A stretch of DNA of 54,390 bases from Phycisphaerales bacterium UBA2218 (GCA_002327785.1 DCUI01000041.1:678-55067); one strand, 5' to 3'; positions 16,142 to 25,494 are shown, counted from the stretch's first letter. Numbers and translations are program-made. Notes: generated by a model not told the origin, from the letters alone.

Positions 16142-19100
16142 ATGCGAAGAATGTTCTGCTATTGCCTGGGGGGCGCGATAATTCTGACCTCGAGTGCCGC
16201 CGGTGTAATCCATCCCGTCAACCTTCGGTGCGAGTATCGCGCCAACCCGCTGGGTATCGACGTCCTGCGACCGCGACTGAGTTGGCATTTCACCGCCGAT
16301 CGCCGTGCTGAATACCAACGTGCCTATCAGGTCCAGGTCGCCACCACGTCCGAGGCATTACTTGTGGATGCGCCGGATCTGTGGGATAGCGGCAAGGTCG
16401 TGTCCGGGCAATCCATTCACGTCGAATATGACGGCAGGCCGCTGCTTTCCCGGCAACACTGCTTCTGGCGGGTGCGGGTCTGGGATCGCGACGATCAACC
16501 CTCCGGCTGGAGCGCAACGGCTCATTGGTCGATGGGCATCTTTCGACCTCAGGACTGGCGCAGTCTTTGGATTGCCGCCCATAACGATTGGACCTCCCCC
16601 GGCAGGAGATACAATGGCTACCACAGCCAACCGGCCGGCCAGGCCGACACTGAAAAATGGGTGCAGATCGACTTGCAGCAAACCGCCGAAATCGAACAGA
16701 TCAATCTCCACCCCGCCAGTCTGCGTAACCCGCTGAATCCACAAAGCTTTGGTTTTCCCCCGCGGTTTCGCATTGAAGTGGCCGATGATCCGGCGTTTCC
16801 CGCGTCCCGCAGGGTCGCCGACCATACCGAGAGCGATTATGGGCCGGTTGCCTATGCTCCACACGTCTTCCCAGCCAAGAACGCCCGGGGACGCTATGTT
16901 CGCATCACGGCCACGCGGCTTTGGAACCGCGACACGGAGGAAAAGCCTTTTTACTGTTTTGCTTTGGGGGCGGTGGAAGTTATCGTCAACGGCCAAAACC
17001 TCGCCCTGAACAAGCCCGTTACCGCCCTGGATGCTGTTGACCATATCCACTGGAACCTGCGAGGTCTGACGGATTATCGCAATCTTCTCGATGAGAGTAT
17101 CCCTTACAACCTCACCCCCACGCCTTATGCGGCCGTTCTGTTACGTAAGGCGGCGACGCTGGATCAGGACGTCGCCCGCGCCACCGCGACGGTGTGCGGG
17201 TTGGGCTATTGCGAACTGTATCTCAACGGCGAAAAGGTGGGTGACCACGTCATGGATCCGGGCTTTACCGACTACCGCAAACGGGTGCAGTACGTCAGCT
17301 ATGACGTCACCGAACATCTCCGCCGGGGTGAAAACGCCGTCGGCGCCATTCTGGGCAACGGCTGGTACAGCGGTCCGGTGTCTGATGCGGCGGCGCCGTG
17401 GGCCGCGGCGCCAATGCTCCGGCTCGAAATCGACGTCGAGTTTGCCAACGGAGAGCGCACCCGAATTGTCTCCGATGAGACCTGGAAATTCTCGCCCAGT
17501 GAAATTCTCAATAACTGCATTCGCGCCGGCGAGGTGATCGACGCCCGCCAGAGGCAACCGGGCTGGAACAGCCCCGGCTTTGACGACAAGGCCTGGGGAC
17601 CGGTGAAAAGGATCGCCCCGCCGGCGGGCAAACTCGTCTCCCAGGACCAACCCCCGATTCGCATGGTTGAGTCGATCCGGCCCGTCACCGTCACCGAACC
17701 CAGACCCAACATTTACGTCGTGGATATGGGCATCAACATGACCGGTTGGGCACGACTTAAAATCACCGGCCGACGCGGCCAGATGATTACTCTGCATTAC
17801 AACGAACGGCTCAATCCCGACGGAACATTGAGTCCCATCAATTGCGAGTTCACCCTCGGTCCCTTCCAGCGTGAAGTCTTCCTGTGTTCCGGCGGCGCAG
17901 AGGTTTTCGAACCGCGGTTTACCTATCACGGTTTTCGCTACATTCAGATCGAAGGGCTTGACAAGCAACCGGATCTCGACGCCATTACCGGCCAATTCGT
18001 CCACACCGATCCGGAACCGGCCGGGACGTTCGCCTGCTCGAACGAGTTGATCAATCGCCAACATGCCATGTGTCTGCAGACCGTGCACTGCAACATGCAC
18101 AGCATTCCCACGGACTGTCCCCAGCGCGAAAAGCTCGGCTGGATGCAAGACGGCTGCGTGGCCCAGGAGGCGGCCATCTTCAACATGGCTATGGCCACAT
18201 TCTACGCCAAATGGTTCCGCGACATGGTCGGCACGCAGGAATCCAGCGGCTATGTCGCTCCCATCGCCCCCGATACGGGCGGGAGCGGCTCCGCCCCTGA
18301 TGACGCGCCGTCCTGGGCGTCGGGCCCGTGGTGGTCCGGCGCGATCGTCCGTACGCCGTGGAATCTGTATCAATACTACGGTGACCGGCGAATTCTCGAA
18401 GAAGGCTATGAACCGATGAGAAAGTATGTCGATTACCTCACCTCCCGCGCCGAGAAGGGCTGCATCAATTTCGGCCTGGGCGACTGGCTCGAGGAAGGCA
18501 CCCCCAACTACCCCAAACGCACGCCCCCGGCCCTCTCGAACACCGCCGCATACGCGTGGTATACGCGGATCATCGCGGACGCCGCAACGCTGCTGGGCAA
18601 TCAGCGCGACGCGGAGCACTACGGAAAACTGGCCGAGTCGATCCGCGCGGCATTTAACCGACGGTTCCTCGATCCTGACAAAGGCTTGAAAGTTGAAGAC
18701 AGCCAGACCGGCCCGGCGTTGGCGTTGTATCTCGACGTCGCCCAATCCGATAAACACTCGCTACTGGAAGAACAGCTCCGTCACAACATCCGCCAGACGC
18801 GCAACAACCACGTCAGTTCCGGCATCGTCGGCACGCTCTATGTGTTCTACCAGCTCACCGAACAGGGCGACAGCGACCTGGCCTACATGATGGCCGCGCA
18901 GGAAGATTATCCCGGGTGGGGTTATATGCTCAGCAAAGGCGCGACCACTGTCTGGGAACAATGGCCGGGCATCGAGGCCTCGCACAACCACCCCGCTTTC
19001 GCTGGCGTGGATGCGTGGTTTTATAGGGCATTGGCGGGCATTCGGCCCGATCCCGCCGGCCCGGGCTTCAAGCGATTTATCATCAAGCCCGAAGTTGTCG

Positions 19101-19390
19101 GCGATTTGACCTGGGTGAAGGCCTCCTACAACTCTATCCACGGCACGATCAACAGCCATTGGATCCGCGATGGAGATGCCTTTACGCTCAATGTCACGGT
19201 TCCGGTCAACACCCAGGCTCGAGTTTTTCTACCGGCTACCAGTGCCGACCGGGTTCGAGAATCGAACCAGCCACTCGATCAGCACCCCGAGATCACCGTG
19301 CAATCAAGCCCGCCCGGTTGGGTGGTCCTCACAATCGGGTCCGGCCACTATCGTTTTACGGCGAATCGTGGGTTGGGACCCGAGCCGTAG
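16142..19390 (+). CDS. Secreted GH78 alpha-L-rhamnosidase (copy 1)
   Basis: From ATG 16142 (GAAAGGT upstream) the protein has 1,082 residues and a signal peptide (MRRMFCYCLGGAIILTSSAA). Order: an N-terminal beta domain (LRCEYRANPLGIDVLRPRLS); an inserted discoidin/F5-8C-like sugar-binding domain (WVQIDLQQTAEIEQINLHPA...YVRITATRLW); the rhamnosidase N domain (GLGYCELYLNGEKVGD); a concanavalin-like domain (VDMGINMTGWARL); and the six-hairpin catalytic barrel. The general acid aspartate is in TDCPQREKLGWMQDG (about residue 657) and the base glutamate in GATTVWEQWPG (about 938). It cleaves terminal alpha-L-rhamnose with inversion outside the cytoplasm. Last gene of the catabolic operon; a weak terminator follows. 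Confidence 0.93.
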   Translation: MRRMFCYCLGGAIILTSSAAGVIHPVNLRCEYRANPLGIDVLRPRLSWHFTADRRAEYQRAYQVQVATTSEALLVDAPDLWDSGKVVSGQSIHVEYDGRPLLSRQHCFWRVRVWDRDDQPSGWSATAHWSMGIFRPQDWRSLWIAAHNDWTSPGRRYNGYHSQPAGQADTEKWVQIDLQQTAEIEQINLHPASLRNPLNPQSFGFPPRFRIEVADDPAFPASRRVADHTESDYGPVAYAPHVFPAKNARGRYVRITATRLWNRDTEEKPFYCFALGAVEVIVNGQNLALNKPVTALDAVDHIHWNLRGLTDYRNLLDESIPYNLTPTPYAAVLLRKAATLDQDVARATATVCGLGYCELYLNGEKVGDHVMDPGFTDYRKRVQYVSYDVTEHLRRGENAVGAILGNGWYSGPVSDAAAPWAAAPMLRLEIDVEFANGERTRIVSDETWKFSPSEILNNCIRAGEVIDARQRQPGWNSPGFDDKAWGPVKRIAPPAGKLVSQDQPPIRMVESIRPVTVTEPRPNIYVVDMGINMTGWARLKITGRRGQMITLHYNERLNPDGTLSPINCEFTLGPFQREVFLCSGGAEVFEPRFTYHGFRYIQIEGLDKQPDLDAITGQFVHTDPEPAGTFACSNELINRQHAMCLQTVHCNMHSIPTDCPQREKLGWMQDGCVAQEAAIFNMAMATFYAKWFRDMVGTQESSGYVAPIAPDTGGSGSAPDDAPSWASGPWWSGAIVRTPWNLYQYYGDRRILEEGYEPMRKYVDYLTSRAEKGCINFGLGDWLEEGTPNYPKRTPPALSNTAAYAWYTRIIADAATLLGNQRDAEHYGKLAESIRAAFNRRFLDPDKGLKVEDSQTGPALALYLDVAQSDKHSLLEEQLRHNIRQTRNNHVSSGIVGTLYVFYQLTEQGDSDLAYMMAAQEDYPGWGYMLSKGATTVWEQWPGIEASHNHPAFAGVDAWFYRALAGIRPDPAGPGFKRFIIKPEVVGDLTWVKASYNSIHGTINSHWIRDGDAFTLNVTVPVNTQARVFLPATSADRVRESNQPLDQHPEITVQSSPPGWVVLTIGSGHYRFTANRGLGPEP

Positions 19391-19747
19391 GATCGACGCC
19401 ACCCTGGGCCGTAAAGAGCGATGGCGATATTCGCCGGCTATTTCTGAGACTGCTGCTTCGTTACAGTTTCCGTCGTAAACTGTTTTGAAACAAGATTTTA
19501 TGAATTACTGTGTATGCTGCCGCCCAACGATAAGTGTTACCCTGTTCTGAACCATGCCATGATCTGGGCAACCCCACGTCCGGCCAGCCACGAGAGCCGG
19601 AGGCAACCTGCCGACAACATCGCCGTCCAGCCTGCGGACACTATTTCAGCGCCGGAATGCCGCCCCTGGCCTTGCCGAATGGCATCTGACCGCCACGGAA
19701 CGGGGATAATCATGCTCTGTAATACTGCTGCAGTAAAAAAAAATGTC
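19391..19747. other. Intergenic region with a weak terminator and no supported gene
   Basis: An 88-codon frame (19514-19780) crosses this stretch but has no ribosome site, no family resemblance and runs through the promoter of the next gene, so I do not call it. The hairpin at 19463-19486 is the only feature seen. Confidence 0.5.
19463..19486 (+). terminator. Candidate Rho-independent terminator of the catabolic operon
   Basis: ACAGTTT (19463-19469) and AAACTGT (19477-19483) form a 7-bp stem with a 7-nt loop, ending in TTTT, 72 bp after the rhamnosidase stop. The stem is A/T-rich and so weak. Confidence 0.45.
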
Positions 19748-19776
19748 TTGACAGACATATATGCATATGTTACCAT
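19748..19776 (+). promoter_or_regulatory. Promoter and candidate operator of the second GntR gene (leaderless)
   Basis: TTGACA (19748-19753) and TACCAT (19771-19776) are 17 bp apart, and the predicted +1 is the A of ATG 19783. The spacer contains the palindrome ATATGCATAT (19759-19768). 23 of 29 positions are identical to the promoter at 8913-8941, although most sequence outside it differs. Confidence 0.7.
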
Positions 19777-19782
19777 TTGAGT

Positions 19783-20481
19783 ATGGCACCAGTAGAAGAA
19801 TTCGTTAGAAAGCTACCCAGTTCCCACAAAACGGAATCCCTCATCCGGGCCTTGCAGAATTACATCATCGATAGTGGTCTGGAGCCGGGCATGCCCATCA
19901 TGCCGGAACGGGAAATGGCCAACCGCTTCGGGGTGGGCCGATACAGCTTGCGTGAGGCCCTGCGTGTGGCCCAGTCCCAGGGCCTGATCGAAATCAACCA
20001 GGGATGCAGGCCCAGAGTCGCCAAACCCTCTCCCCAAGCCGCCGCTCAAGTCCTCTCACTAAACATCAGGAGATCCGCGCAGACCTTCACCCATTTGATT
20101 GAAGCACGTATCTACATTGAATGTGGCATTGCCCGCTATGCGGCCCAGCGTAGAACCGAGGCGCATGTGAGAGCGTTGAGCAAAACCATCGCGGATATGC
20201 AGAGTCACAAGGGAGACACGAAGCTCTGTGTGGATAGAGACCTCGAATTCCACAATATCCTGTTGGAGGCAGCAGGCAACGAGGTGTTTGAAATCATGTT
20301 ACAGCCGGTCGCGGAACTGTTGCGCAAATCCCGCGACAAGACGATGGCCGTGGATGTTGAAAGAGCCATTTCTGGACACCAAGCCATACTTGACGCCGTT
20401 CGTGCTGGGAATCCCGGTCAAGCGGAACACGCCATGCGAAACCATCTCGTAATGGCGCAGGAAGATATAGGAGAACGATAA
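19783..20481 (+). CDS. GntR-family transcriptional regulator, FadR/FCD subfamily (paralog 2)
   Basis: The 232-residue protein has a winged helix-turn-helix with the recognition segment GVGRYSLREALRVAQSQGLI and an FCD domain (DLEFHNILLEAAGNEVFEIM; AISGHQAIL). It aligns end to end with the regulator at 8948, and the two recognition helices differ mainly by conservative changes, so both probably bind the same operator. ATG 19783 is preferred over TTG 19777 because the promoter predicts +1 at that A and no ribosome site exists. The next gene downstream is replaced by a transposase remnant, so its own operon may have been lost. It may act in trans on the catabolic operon or on the GH78 genes further along. 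Confidence 0.92.
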   Translation: MAPVEEFVRKLPSSHKTESLIRALQNYIIDSGLEPGMPIMPEREMANRFGVGRYSLREALRVAQSQGLIEINQGCRPRVAKPSPQAAAQVLSLNIRRSAQTFTHLIEARIYIECGIARYAAQRRTEAHVRALSKTIADMQSHKGDTKLCVDRDLEFHNILLEAAGNEVFEIMLQPVAELLRKSRDKTMAVDVERAISGHQAILDAVRAGNPGQAEHAMRNHLVMAQEDIGER

Positions 20482-20630
20482 CCGGGCACAATGCTGGAGT
20501 AAGAATAGTACCACGTCGCGCGGTAAGCTCGCAGAGAAAGGGGGGGCCGATAACTCCTCGGAGGCGTGTCATTCCTCAGGAGGATCGGCATGAGTGTGCG
20601 TTAGATTAGATCAAAGGGACGGGGCGACCG

Positions 20631-20936
20631 TTGGGAAGGGTTCTGTGGGAATTCGTTGACTGCCTTGGTCTGAGCGGGTTGCGGGGCCGCCGCCGGACGT
20701 ACGTGCGGGGTCAACGGTCGAATCGGCCTCGCAGGAGCGTCGAGCCGATCGCATTATCGGCCAAGGTCGCCCCGCGAACATTCCGGGACTTCTTCTCCTG
20801 TCTGTCCTCGGGCGCACCACATCTGCGCGACTCCAGGCAGTGGATCGTGGCGCGGGATCATGCCGATCCGGGCGCCATCGGGGTTATCGACGAGAGCGAC
20901 AATTCCACGAAGGGCAAGCACACCACCTGCGTTCAG
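20631..20936 (+). pseudogene. IS701-family transposase fragment
   Basis: About 100 codons match the N-terminal part of IS701-type DDE transposases: YVRGQRSN, PRRSVEPIALSAKVAPRT, WIVARDHADPGAIGVIDESD (which contains the first catalytic aspartate) and STKGKHTTCVQ. After 20936 the frame continues to 21215 but loses resemblance, and the remaining catalytic residues are absent. No full-length element or clear terminal repeats were found. It fills most of the 829-bp space between the second regulator and the pseudopilin gene. Confidence 0.75.
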
Positions 20937-21310
20937 CACCATCCCTCGCCGCAGGAACGGCGCAAACAAAGGCATACACGCCGGTATCCTCGGCTCGCGC
21001 GGCACGTGCCGGCGGCCTGTGCCTGGGTGAAGATCCAAGGGTATGCGCTGTCGGCGCGGACCGTCGTACGCGAGCAGGCTGCTGAACGGATTCATTGCTG
21101 TCGGCAGCAAAACCGACGGGCGCGTCGTTCTCGCTGGAAGACCGCTCTGCGAGAGCTCAAGAAACTCGGAATCGACATGAGCAGACTCAAGTCTCGCATA
21201 GCGGAGAATCCATGAACAAGCCGTGCTATGGTACGGAGGACTGGGTAAGACAAACGCCGTTGCGGAATCACAATAGTCACCATGGCGACGATATGGAAGG
21301 AGCATAGAAG
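20937..21310. other. Degenerate DNA after the IS701 fragment
   Basis: An open frame runs through to 21215, but its translation is rich in Arg, Gln and His and matches nothing I know, as expected for decayed sequence. The last part, from about 21285, is the leader of the pseudopilin gene with its ribosome site. Confidence 0.45.
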
Positions 21311-22123
21311 ATGAGCAGAAAACAGTCCAAAGCCTTTACGCTGATCGAATTACTTGTCGTTATCTCCGTCCTCGCGATTCTGATGGCAATCATGTTGCCC
21401 GCCCTCAATAAGGCGAGGAGAAGTGGTTGGCGCACTTTTTGTGCGAACAACGAGCGTCAGTGGGGGATCGCCCTGCAAATGTATGCCACGGACAATGACG
21501 GTTTCTTTCCTGACAACATGGACGGCTACGATATCAGTTGGCTGGGAACCAGGATGGCGGTTTTCTGGAAGAGGTACCTGATCGAATCCGTAAAGACGGC
21601 GGACGAAAAAGACCGGGCACACGTGCTTTTCTGCCCCACCGACAAATGGCATCGGCTCGCCGACCTGTGGCGAAACACCGATCCGGCGGCCGATCGGAAC
21701 CCCGTCCTTACCGGCTATTTCTATTTGCCGCATCGGGACTTGACCAAGGCTTGCGAATACAATTGCAATGGCATCGGTGAGTGGCATGCACGCAAGAAAT
21801 TCGGAGGCAAGTATCAGGCCGCACCCGTGATGAGCGATCGGTTGCAGGGTATCGGAACGTGGTCGCTTTCCGCCAACGATGGTACCGTGAACTGGGAAGT
21901 AACAGATAGCGCGACTCAGAGCACGGTCTTTTCGGCGACGCATGCCAGACCAGCCACCGGTGTGCCGGAGGGGGGGAATTTCCTGTTCGAAGATGGTCGA
22001 GTGGAGTGGCGCGCGTGGGACCGTAAGGATGCCCAAGGCACGATAGACCTTGGCTCCAAGATCGGAACCTGGTTGTTTTTCTATAAGCTCCCCGGTATTG
22101 CCACGGGAAGCAAGCAAGGCTGA
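21311..22123 (+). CDS. Prepilin-type N-terminal cleavage/methylation domain protein
   Basis: The 270-residue protein starts with a short basic leader and the type IV pilin signal KAFTLIELLVVISVLAILMA, with E after the processing site and a hydrophobic helix that anchors it. The pattern is that of type II secretion pseudopilins and the large DUF1559-like families of planctomycetes. The rest is a globular domain with four cysteines (for example C49 in FCANNERQW and C102 in LFCPTD) and a C-terminal GGNFLFEDGRVEW, the DG motif typical of these proteins. GGAAGGAG precedes the start with good spacing. It lies 90 bp before the LamG protein gene and is probably co-transcribed with it. Role at the cell surface is likely but not known. 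Confidence 0.88.
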   Translation: MSRKQSKAFTLIELLVVISVLAILMAIMLPALNKARRSGWRTFCANNERQWGIALQMYATDNDGFFPDNMDGYDISWLGTRMAVFWKRYLIESVKTADEKDRAHVLFCPTDKWHRLADLWRNTDPAADRNPVLTGYFYLPHRDLTKACEYNCNGIGEWHARKKFGGKYQAAPVMSDRLQGIGTWSLSANDGTVNWEVTDSATQSTVFSATHARPATGVPEGGNFLFEDGRVEWRAWDRKDAQGTIDLGSKIGTWLFFYKLPGIATGSKQG

Positions 22124-22216
22124 GGAGGAAGATTGATGAGTGAAGTGTGGTTTCGTTGTAGGCATTCTGCGGTAGAAATCGTTTGTGCAGGAGCTCTGCT
22201 CCAAAGGAGGATGATC

Positions 22217-25200
22217 ATGAGGTTTGTGACTTTATGTGTTGTCTTAGGAACGCTGCTGCTGATCGGGATTCCGGTCCAGGCGGAGAACACCGGCGTCACC
22301 GTCGGTTCGTCACGCCTTGTCGTCGACATCGATTACAGCGACACCTTCACCGGCACGGATGTGGGGGGAATCGCCGGCAGATCATGGGGGACCTATCCGG
22401 TGCCCATCGAGGGGCTGGCCGTCGAGAACTGCTACGGCAATCCGCAAGTCCAGTGGTCCGAGAAGATGTGGTCGATCAACGCCGATGACAACGCACTTCC
22501 CGGCAATACCCCATGGCCCGGCGGCAACGGGGCCGGCTCTGACACGGGTATGACCCAAACCGGCGGCGCAGGTGGTGACTGGACGATTCCCTACGGCCTG
22601 CGGAGTGACTTCGTCGTGCAGGTGGATGGCGTGCAATGTGACGATCGTTTTGACATCTACATATCTGCCAATGAGTCCTTTTTTGACACCCAGGCCCTGG
22701 CCGTGTTCTTTCGCGGCAGCGACCATACGGGAGGCTGGGGCGACATCGGCATATTCCACAACGGGGAGTACGATAGCGGTCTTGTGTCCATCGCGCCAAT
22801 TGGAGAGTGGCACAACTTCGCGGTCCATTTCATGCTGGACGACAATAAGCTCGAGATATTTACGGATGAGATATCGCTCGGCGTAGTGGATCTGAAGGAA
22901 CTCCTTCCTGATACGGATTTCTCCAATGCAGTGGTTGGCTGTGGATATTGGGGTAATGATAGTGACCGGATGTGGACGGACAACTTCCAAGTCGGCTCAA
23001 GGGAAGGAGCGACCAAGGCCTCCAAGCCATATCCGAGAGATGGGACCGAAGACGTGCTGCGGGACGTGGTCCTGAGCTGGACGCCGGCAGGGTCGGCGGA
23101 CACACACGATGTATACTTCGGTACCGATTTTAACGGTGTCAGCGGTGCTGACAGGGGCAATCCGCTCGATGTGTTGGTAAGTCGGGACCAGAACCCGAAC
23201 AGCTACAGTCCCGCCGGACATCTTCAGTTCGGCCAGACCTACTACTGGCGCGTCGATGAGGTCGCAGGCAACGCGATCTACAAGGGGAGTGTCTGGTGCT
23301 TCACAGTGGAGCCATACTCGATCCCAATCGAGGAGGGTGTCCAAGCCAGGGCCTCCAGCCAGGATTCCGAAGAACGCGGCCCCGAAAATACCATCGACGG
23401 TTCCGGGCTCAATAACGCGGGGCAACACTCGAGAGAAGACGGGACCATGTGGCGCACTGTCGTGGGTGATGCCTCGCCCTGGATCCAATACGAATTCGAC
23501 AAGGTGTATAAGCTCGATAAGATGTTGGTGTGGAATTTCAATGACAGCTCGGAATCCGCTGCGGGCTTCGGTGTCAAAGACGTGAACATTGTGGTCAGCG
23601 CCGACGGCGCCACCTGGACTTCATTGGAGGATGTGCCGGCATTTGCGCAGGCGCCCGGTGAAGACGGCTACGAGGCGAATACGGTCGTTGATTTTGGCGG
23701 TGCCATGGCCAGGATGGTCAAGATCAGCATCGAGAGCAACCATCTGGGTCTGGCTGAGGTGTATGGTCTCAGCGAAGTGCGTTTCTTCGCTGTTCCCACC
23801 TATGCCAGAGAACCTCAACCGGCAGTTGGTGATACGGCCGGCGGCATCGAGGTCGAGCTGAGATGGCGCGCGGGCCGAGAGGCCGTGTCGCATGAGGTCT
23901 ACCTGGGTACGGATGTCAACGACCTGACGCGGATCGATGTAGTGACTGAGAACACCTGCGCCGTGAGCACACTGCTGTATGGTATGACGTACTACTGGTC
24001 CGTCACCGAGGTGAACGACGCAGAGACACCCGCGTCCTATGCCGGTGACGTTTGGAACTTTGCCACACTGCCCTATAGTGTCGTAGATAACTTTGAAGCC
24101 TATAACGACGAAGAGGGGCAGGGTACCCGGATCTACGAGTCCTGGATCGATGGTTGGGGCGACGACAACAACGGCTCGTTGGTCAGCTACGATATAGCCC
24201 CGTTTGCCGAGAAAACGGTTGTCTATACCGGCAAACAATCCATGCCTCTTTCGTATGACAACAGTAGTGCAGGCATGTCGGAAGCGACACTGTCCTTTGA
24301 CGCTCAGGACTGGACCGTCAGGGGCATCCAGACGTTGTCCCTCATGTTCCACGGCACAACGGGCAACACCGGCCAACTGTATGCCAAGATCAACAGCACC
24401 AAAATCGTCTATGACGGTGATGCGGCAGACATTGGCTACCCCCAGTGGCAGGCCTGGAATATAGACCTGTCAACGGTGATCGCCGATCTACGCAGCGTTA
24501 CCAGTCTGACCATCGGTGTGGACGGCGCCGGCGCCGAGGGCTTGCTCTATATTGACGCGGTATGCTTGTATCCCCAGGCCGGCGAGCTGGCCACGCCGGT
24601 CGAGCCCGACACAACGGGCCTGATCGTGCATTATAAGTTTGACGGCAACGCCAACGACAGTTCGGGCCAGGGTCACCACGGCACAGCGATTGGCGATCCT
24701 GTCTATGTCGCCGGCAAAGAGGGGCAGGGTATCGACTTGAATGGTTGGAGCCAAACCGTCAGCATCGCTTATTCTTCGGAGCTTAAACCTGAGAGCCAAA
24801 TCACCATCAGTGCCTGGGTGAAGCCTGACGACATCACCTTCAACCAATACAGCGAAATCTACAGAAAGGAAGATGGAAGTGCCCGTCACCTTCTTTCGTT
24901 CCAGGAGTATGGCACTATTCTGTCTCTTGGCCTGGGTATTGGCGGACGGTACGCTGAATTGGACACAGCCATCAAGCCCGCAGACTACACCGATGGGGAG
25001 TGGCATCTGGTTACGGCGACCTACGATGGTTCATACAAGAGAGTCTACGCCGACGGCGGACTGCTCGGCGTGGCGGCGGCAAGCGGACCGATCATGACGA
25101 CTGGGACAGCAGATGGTTATATCGGCTCGTGGAATGGTGGTTCGGAATTCCTGGATGCCCAGATTGACGATTTCCGGCTCTATTCGCGCGCCTTGTCTCT

Positions 25201-25255
25201 TGGAGAGATCCTCTGGCTGGCCGGCAGGACAACACCCGTTCACAAACCGTTCTGA
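22217..25255 (+). CDS. Secreted multidomain LamG/discoidin protein
   Basis: ATG 22217 is chosen because AAGGAGG ends 6 bases before it and a signal peptide follows directly (FVTLCVVLGTLLLIGIPVQA). The 1,012-residue mature chain contains, in order: a concanavalin-like N-terminal domain (about 25-280); an Fn3-like repeat (LSWTPAGSADTHDVYFGTDF); an F5/8 type C domain (VQARASSQDSEERGPENTID); a second Fn3-like repeat (SHEVYLGTDVNDLTRID); a beta-sandwich beginning VVDNFEAYNDEEGQGTRIYE; and a C-terminal LamG domain (GLIVHYKFDGNANDSSGQG). The architecture is typical of Phycisphaerae surface proteins that bind carbohydrate. No catalytic residues are recognised, so an adhesive or substrate-binding role is likely. 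Confidence 0.88.
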   Translation: MRFVTLCVVLGTLLLIGIPVQAENTGVTVGSSRLVVDIDYSDTFTGTDVGGIAGRSWGTYPVPIEGLAVENCYGNPQVQWSEKMWSINADDNALPGNTPWPGGNGAGSDTGMTQTGGAGGDWTIPYGLRSDFVVQVDGVQCDDRFDIYISANESFFDTQALAVFFRGSDHTGGWGDIGIFHNGEYDSGLVSIAPIGEWHNFAVHFMLDDNKLEIFTDEISLGVVDLKELLPDTDFSNAVVGCGYWGNDSDRMWTDNFQVGSREGATKASKPYPRDGTEDVLRDVVLSWTPAGSADTHDVYFGTDFNGVSGADRGNPLDVLVSRDQNPNSYSPAGHLQFGQTYYWRVDEVAGNAIYKGSVWCFTVEPYSIPIEEGVQARASSQDSEERGPENTIDGSGLNNAGQHSREDGTMWRTVVGDASPWIQYEFDKVYKLDKMLVWNFNDSSESAAGFGVKDVNIVVSADGATWTSLEDVPAFAQAPGEDGYEANTVVDFGGAMARMVKISIESNHLGLAEVYGLSEVRFFAVPTYAREPQPAVGDTAGGIEVELRWRAGREAVSHEVYLGTDVNDLTRIDVVTENTCAVSTLLYGMTYYWSVTEVNDAETPASYAGDVWNFATLPYSVVDNFEAYNDEEGQGTRIYESWIDGWGDDNNGSLVSYDIAPFAEKTVVYTGKQSMPLSYDNSSAGMSEATLSFDAQDWTVRGIQTLSLMFHGTTGNTGQLYAKINSTKIVYDGDAADIGYPQWQAWNIDLSTVIADLRSVTSLTIGVDGAGAEGLLYIDAVCLYPQAGELATPVEPDTTGLIVHYKFDGNANDSSGQGHHGTAIGDPVYVAGKEGQGIDLNGWSQTVSIAYSSELKPESQITISAWVKPDDITFNQYSEIYRKEDGSARHLLSFQEYGTILSLGLGIGGRYAELDTAIKPADYTDGEWHLVTATYDGSYKRVYADGGLLGVAAASGPIMTTGTADGYIGSWNGGSEFLDAQIDDFRLYSRALSLGEILWLAGRTTPVHKPF

Positions 25256-25278
25256 GACAACGAAGAGGTTTCTCTTGT

Positions 25279-25308
25279 GGGGGGACCTCATCCTGATGAG
25301 GTCCCCCC
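25279..25308 (+). terminator. Strong 13-bp hairpin after the LamG gene
   Basis: GGGGGGACCTCAT (25279-25291) pairs perfectly with ATGAGGTCCCCCC (25296-25308) around the loop CCTG, 24 bases after the stop codon. No T-tract follows, but the stem is very stable. Confidence 0.6.
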
Positions 25309-25430
25309 CAGAGGGTACTAAGTCTGATGATGGTTCAAGCGATCCAGGAGGTTGGCACTATTCACGGTTTTGCCGATTCTGAGTATCTCTTGATCGCACA
25401 CCTGACAAGAGAGTATGAGGTCCTCCTATG

Positions 25431-25456
25431 AGCGGCACACCCCCGGGTGTGCCGCT
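25431..25456. repeat. 12-bp inverted repeat upstream of GH78 copy 2
   Basis: AGCGGCACACCC (25431-25442) and GGGTGTGCCGCT (25445-25456) form a perfect stem with almost no loop, about 40-65 bases before the chosen start of the next gene. It could be an operator, a second terminator or an RNA attenuator; the sequence alone does not decide. Confidence 0.45.
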
Positions 25457-25494
25457 GTCATGATGTACAGTGCAGCCCGAAGATGACGGATCGC

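Noticed and set aside
17141..18757. 538-codon minus-strand frame
   Set aside because: Antisense of GH78 copy 1; similar antisense frames over copy 2 (25540-27321) and the GH2 gene (32656-33789) show that this is a codon-bias effect.
19514..19780. 88-codon frame before the second regulator
   Set aside because: No ribosome site or homology, and it overlaps the conserved promoter.
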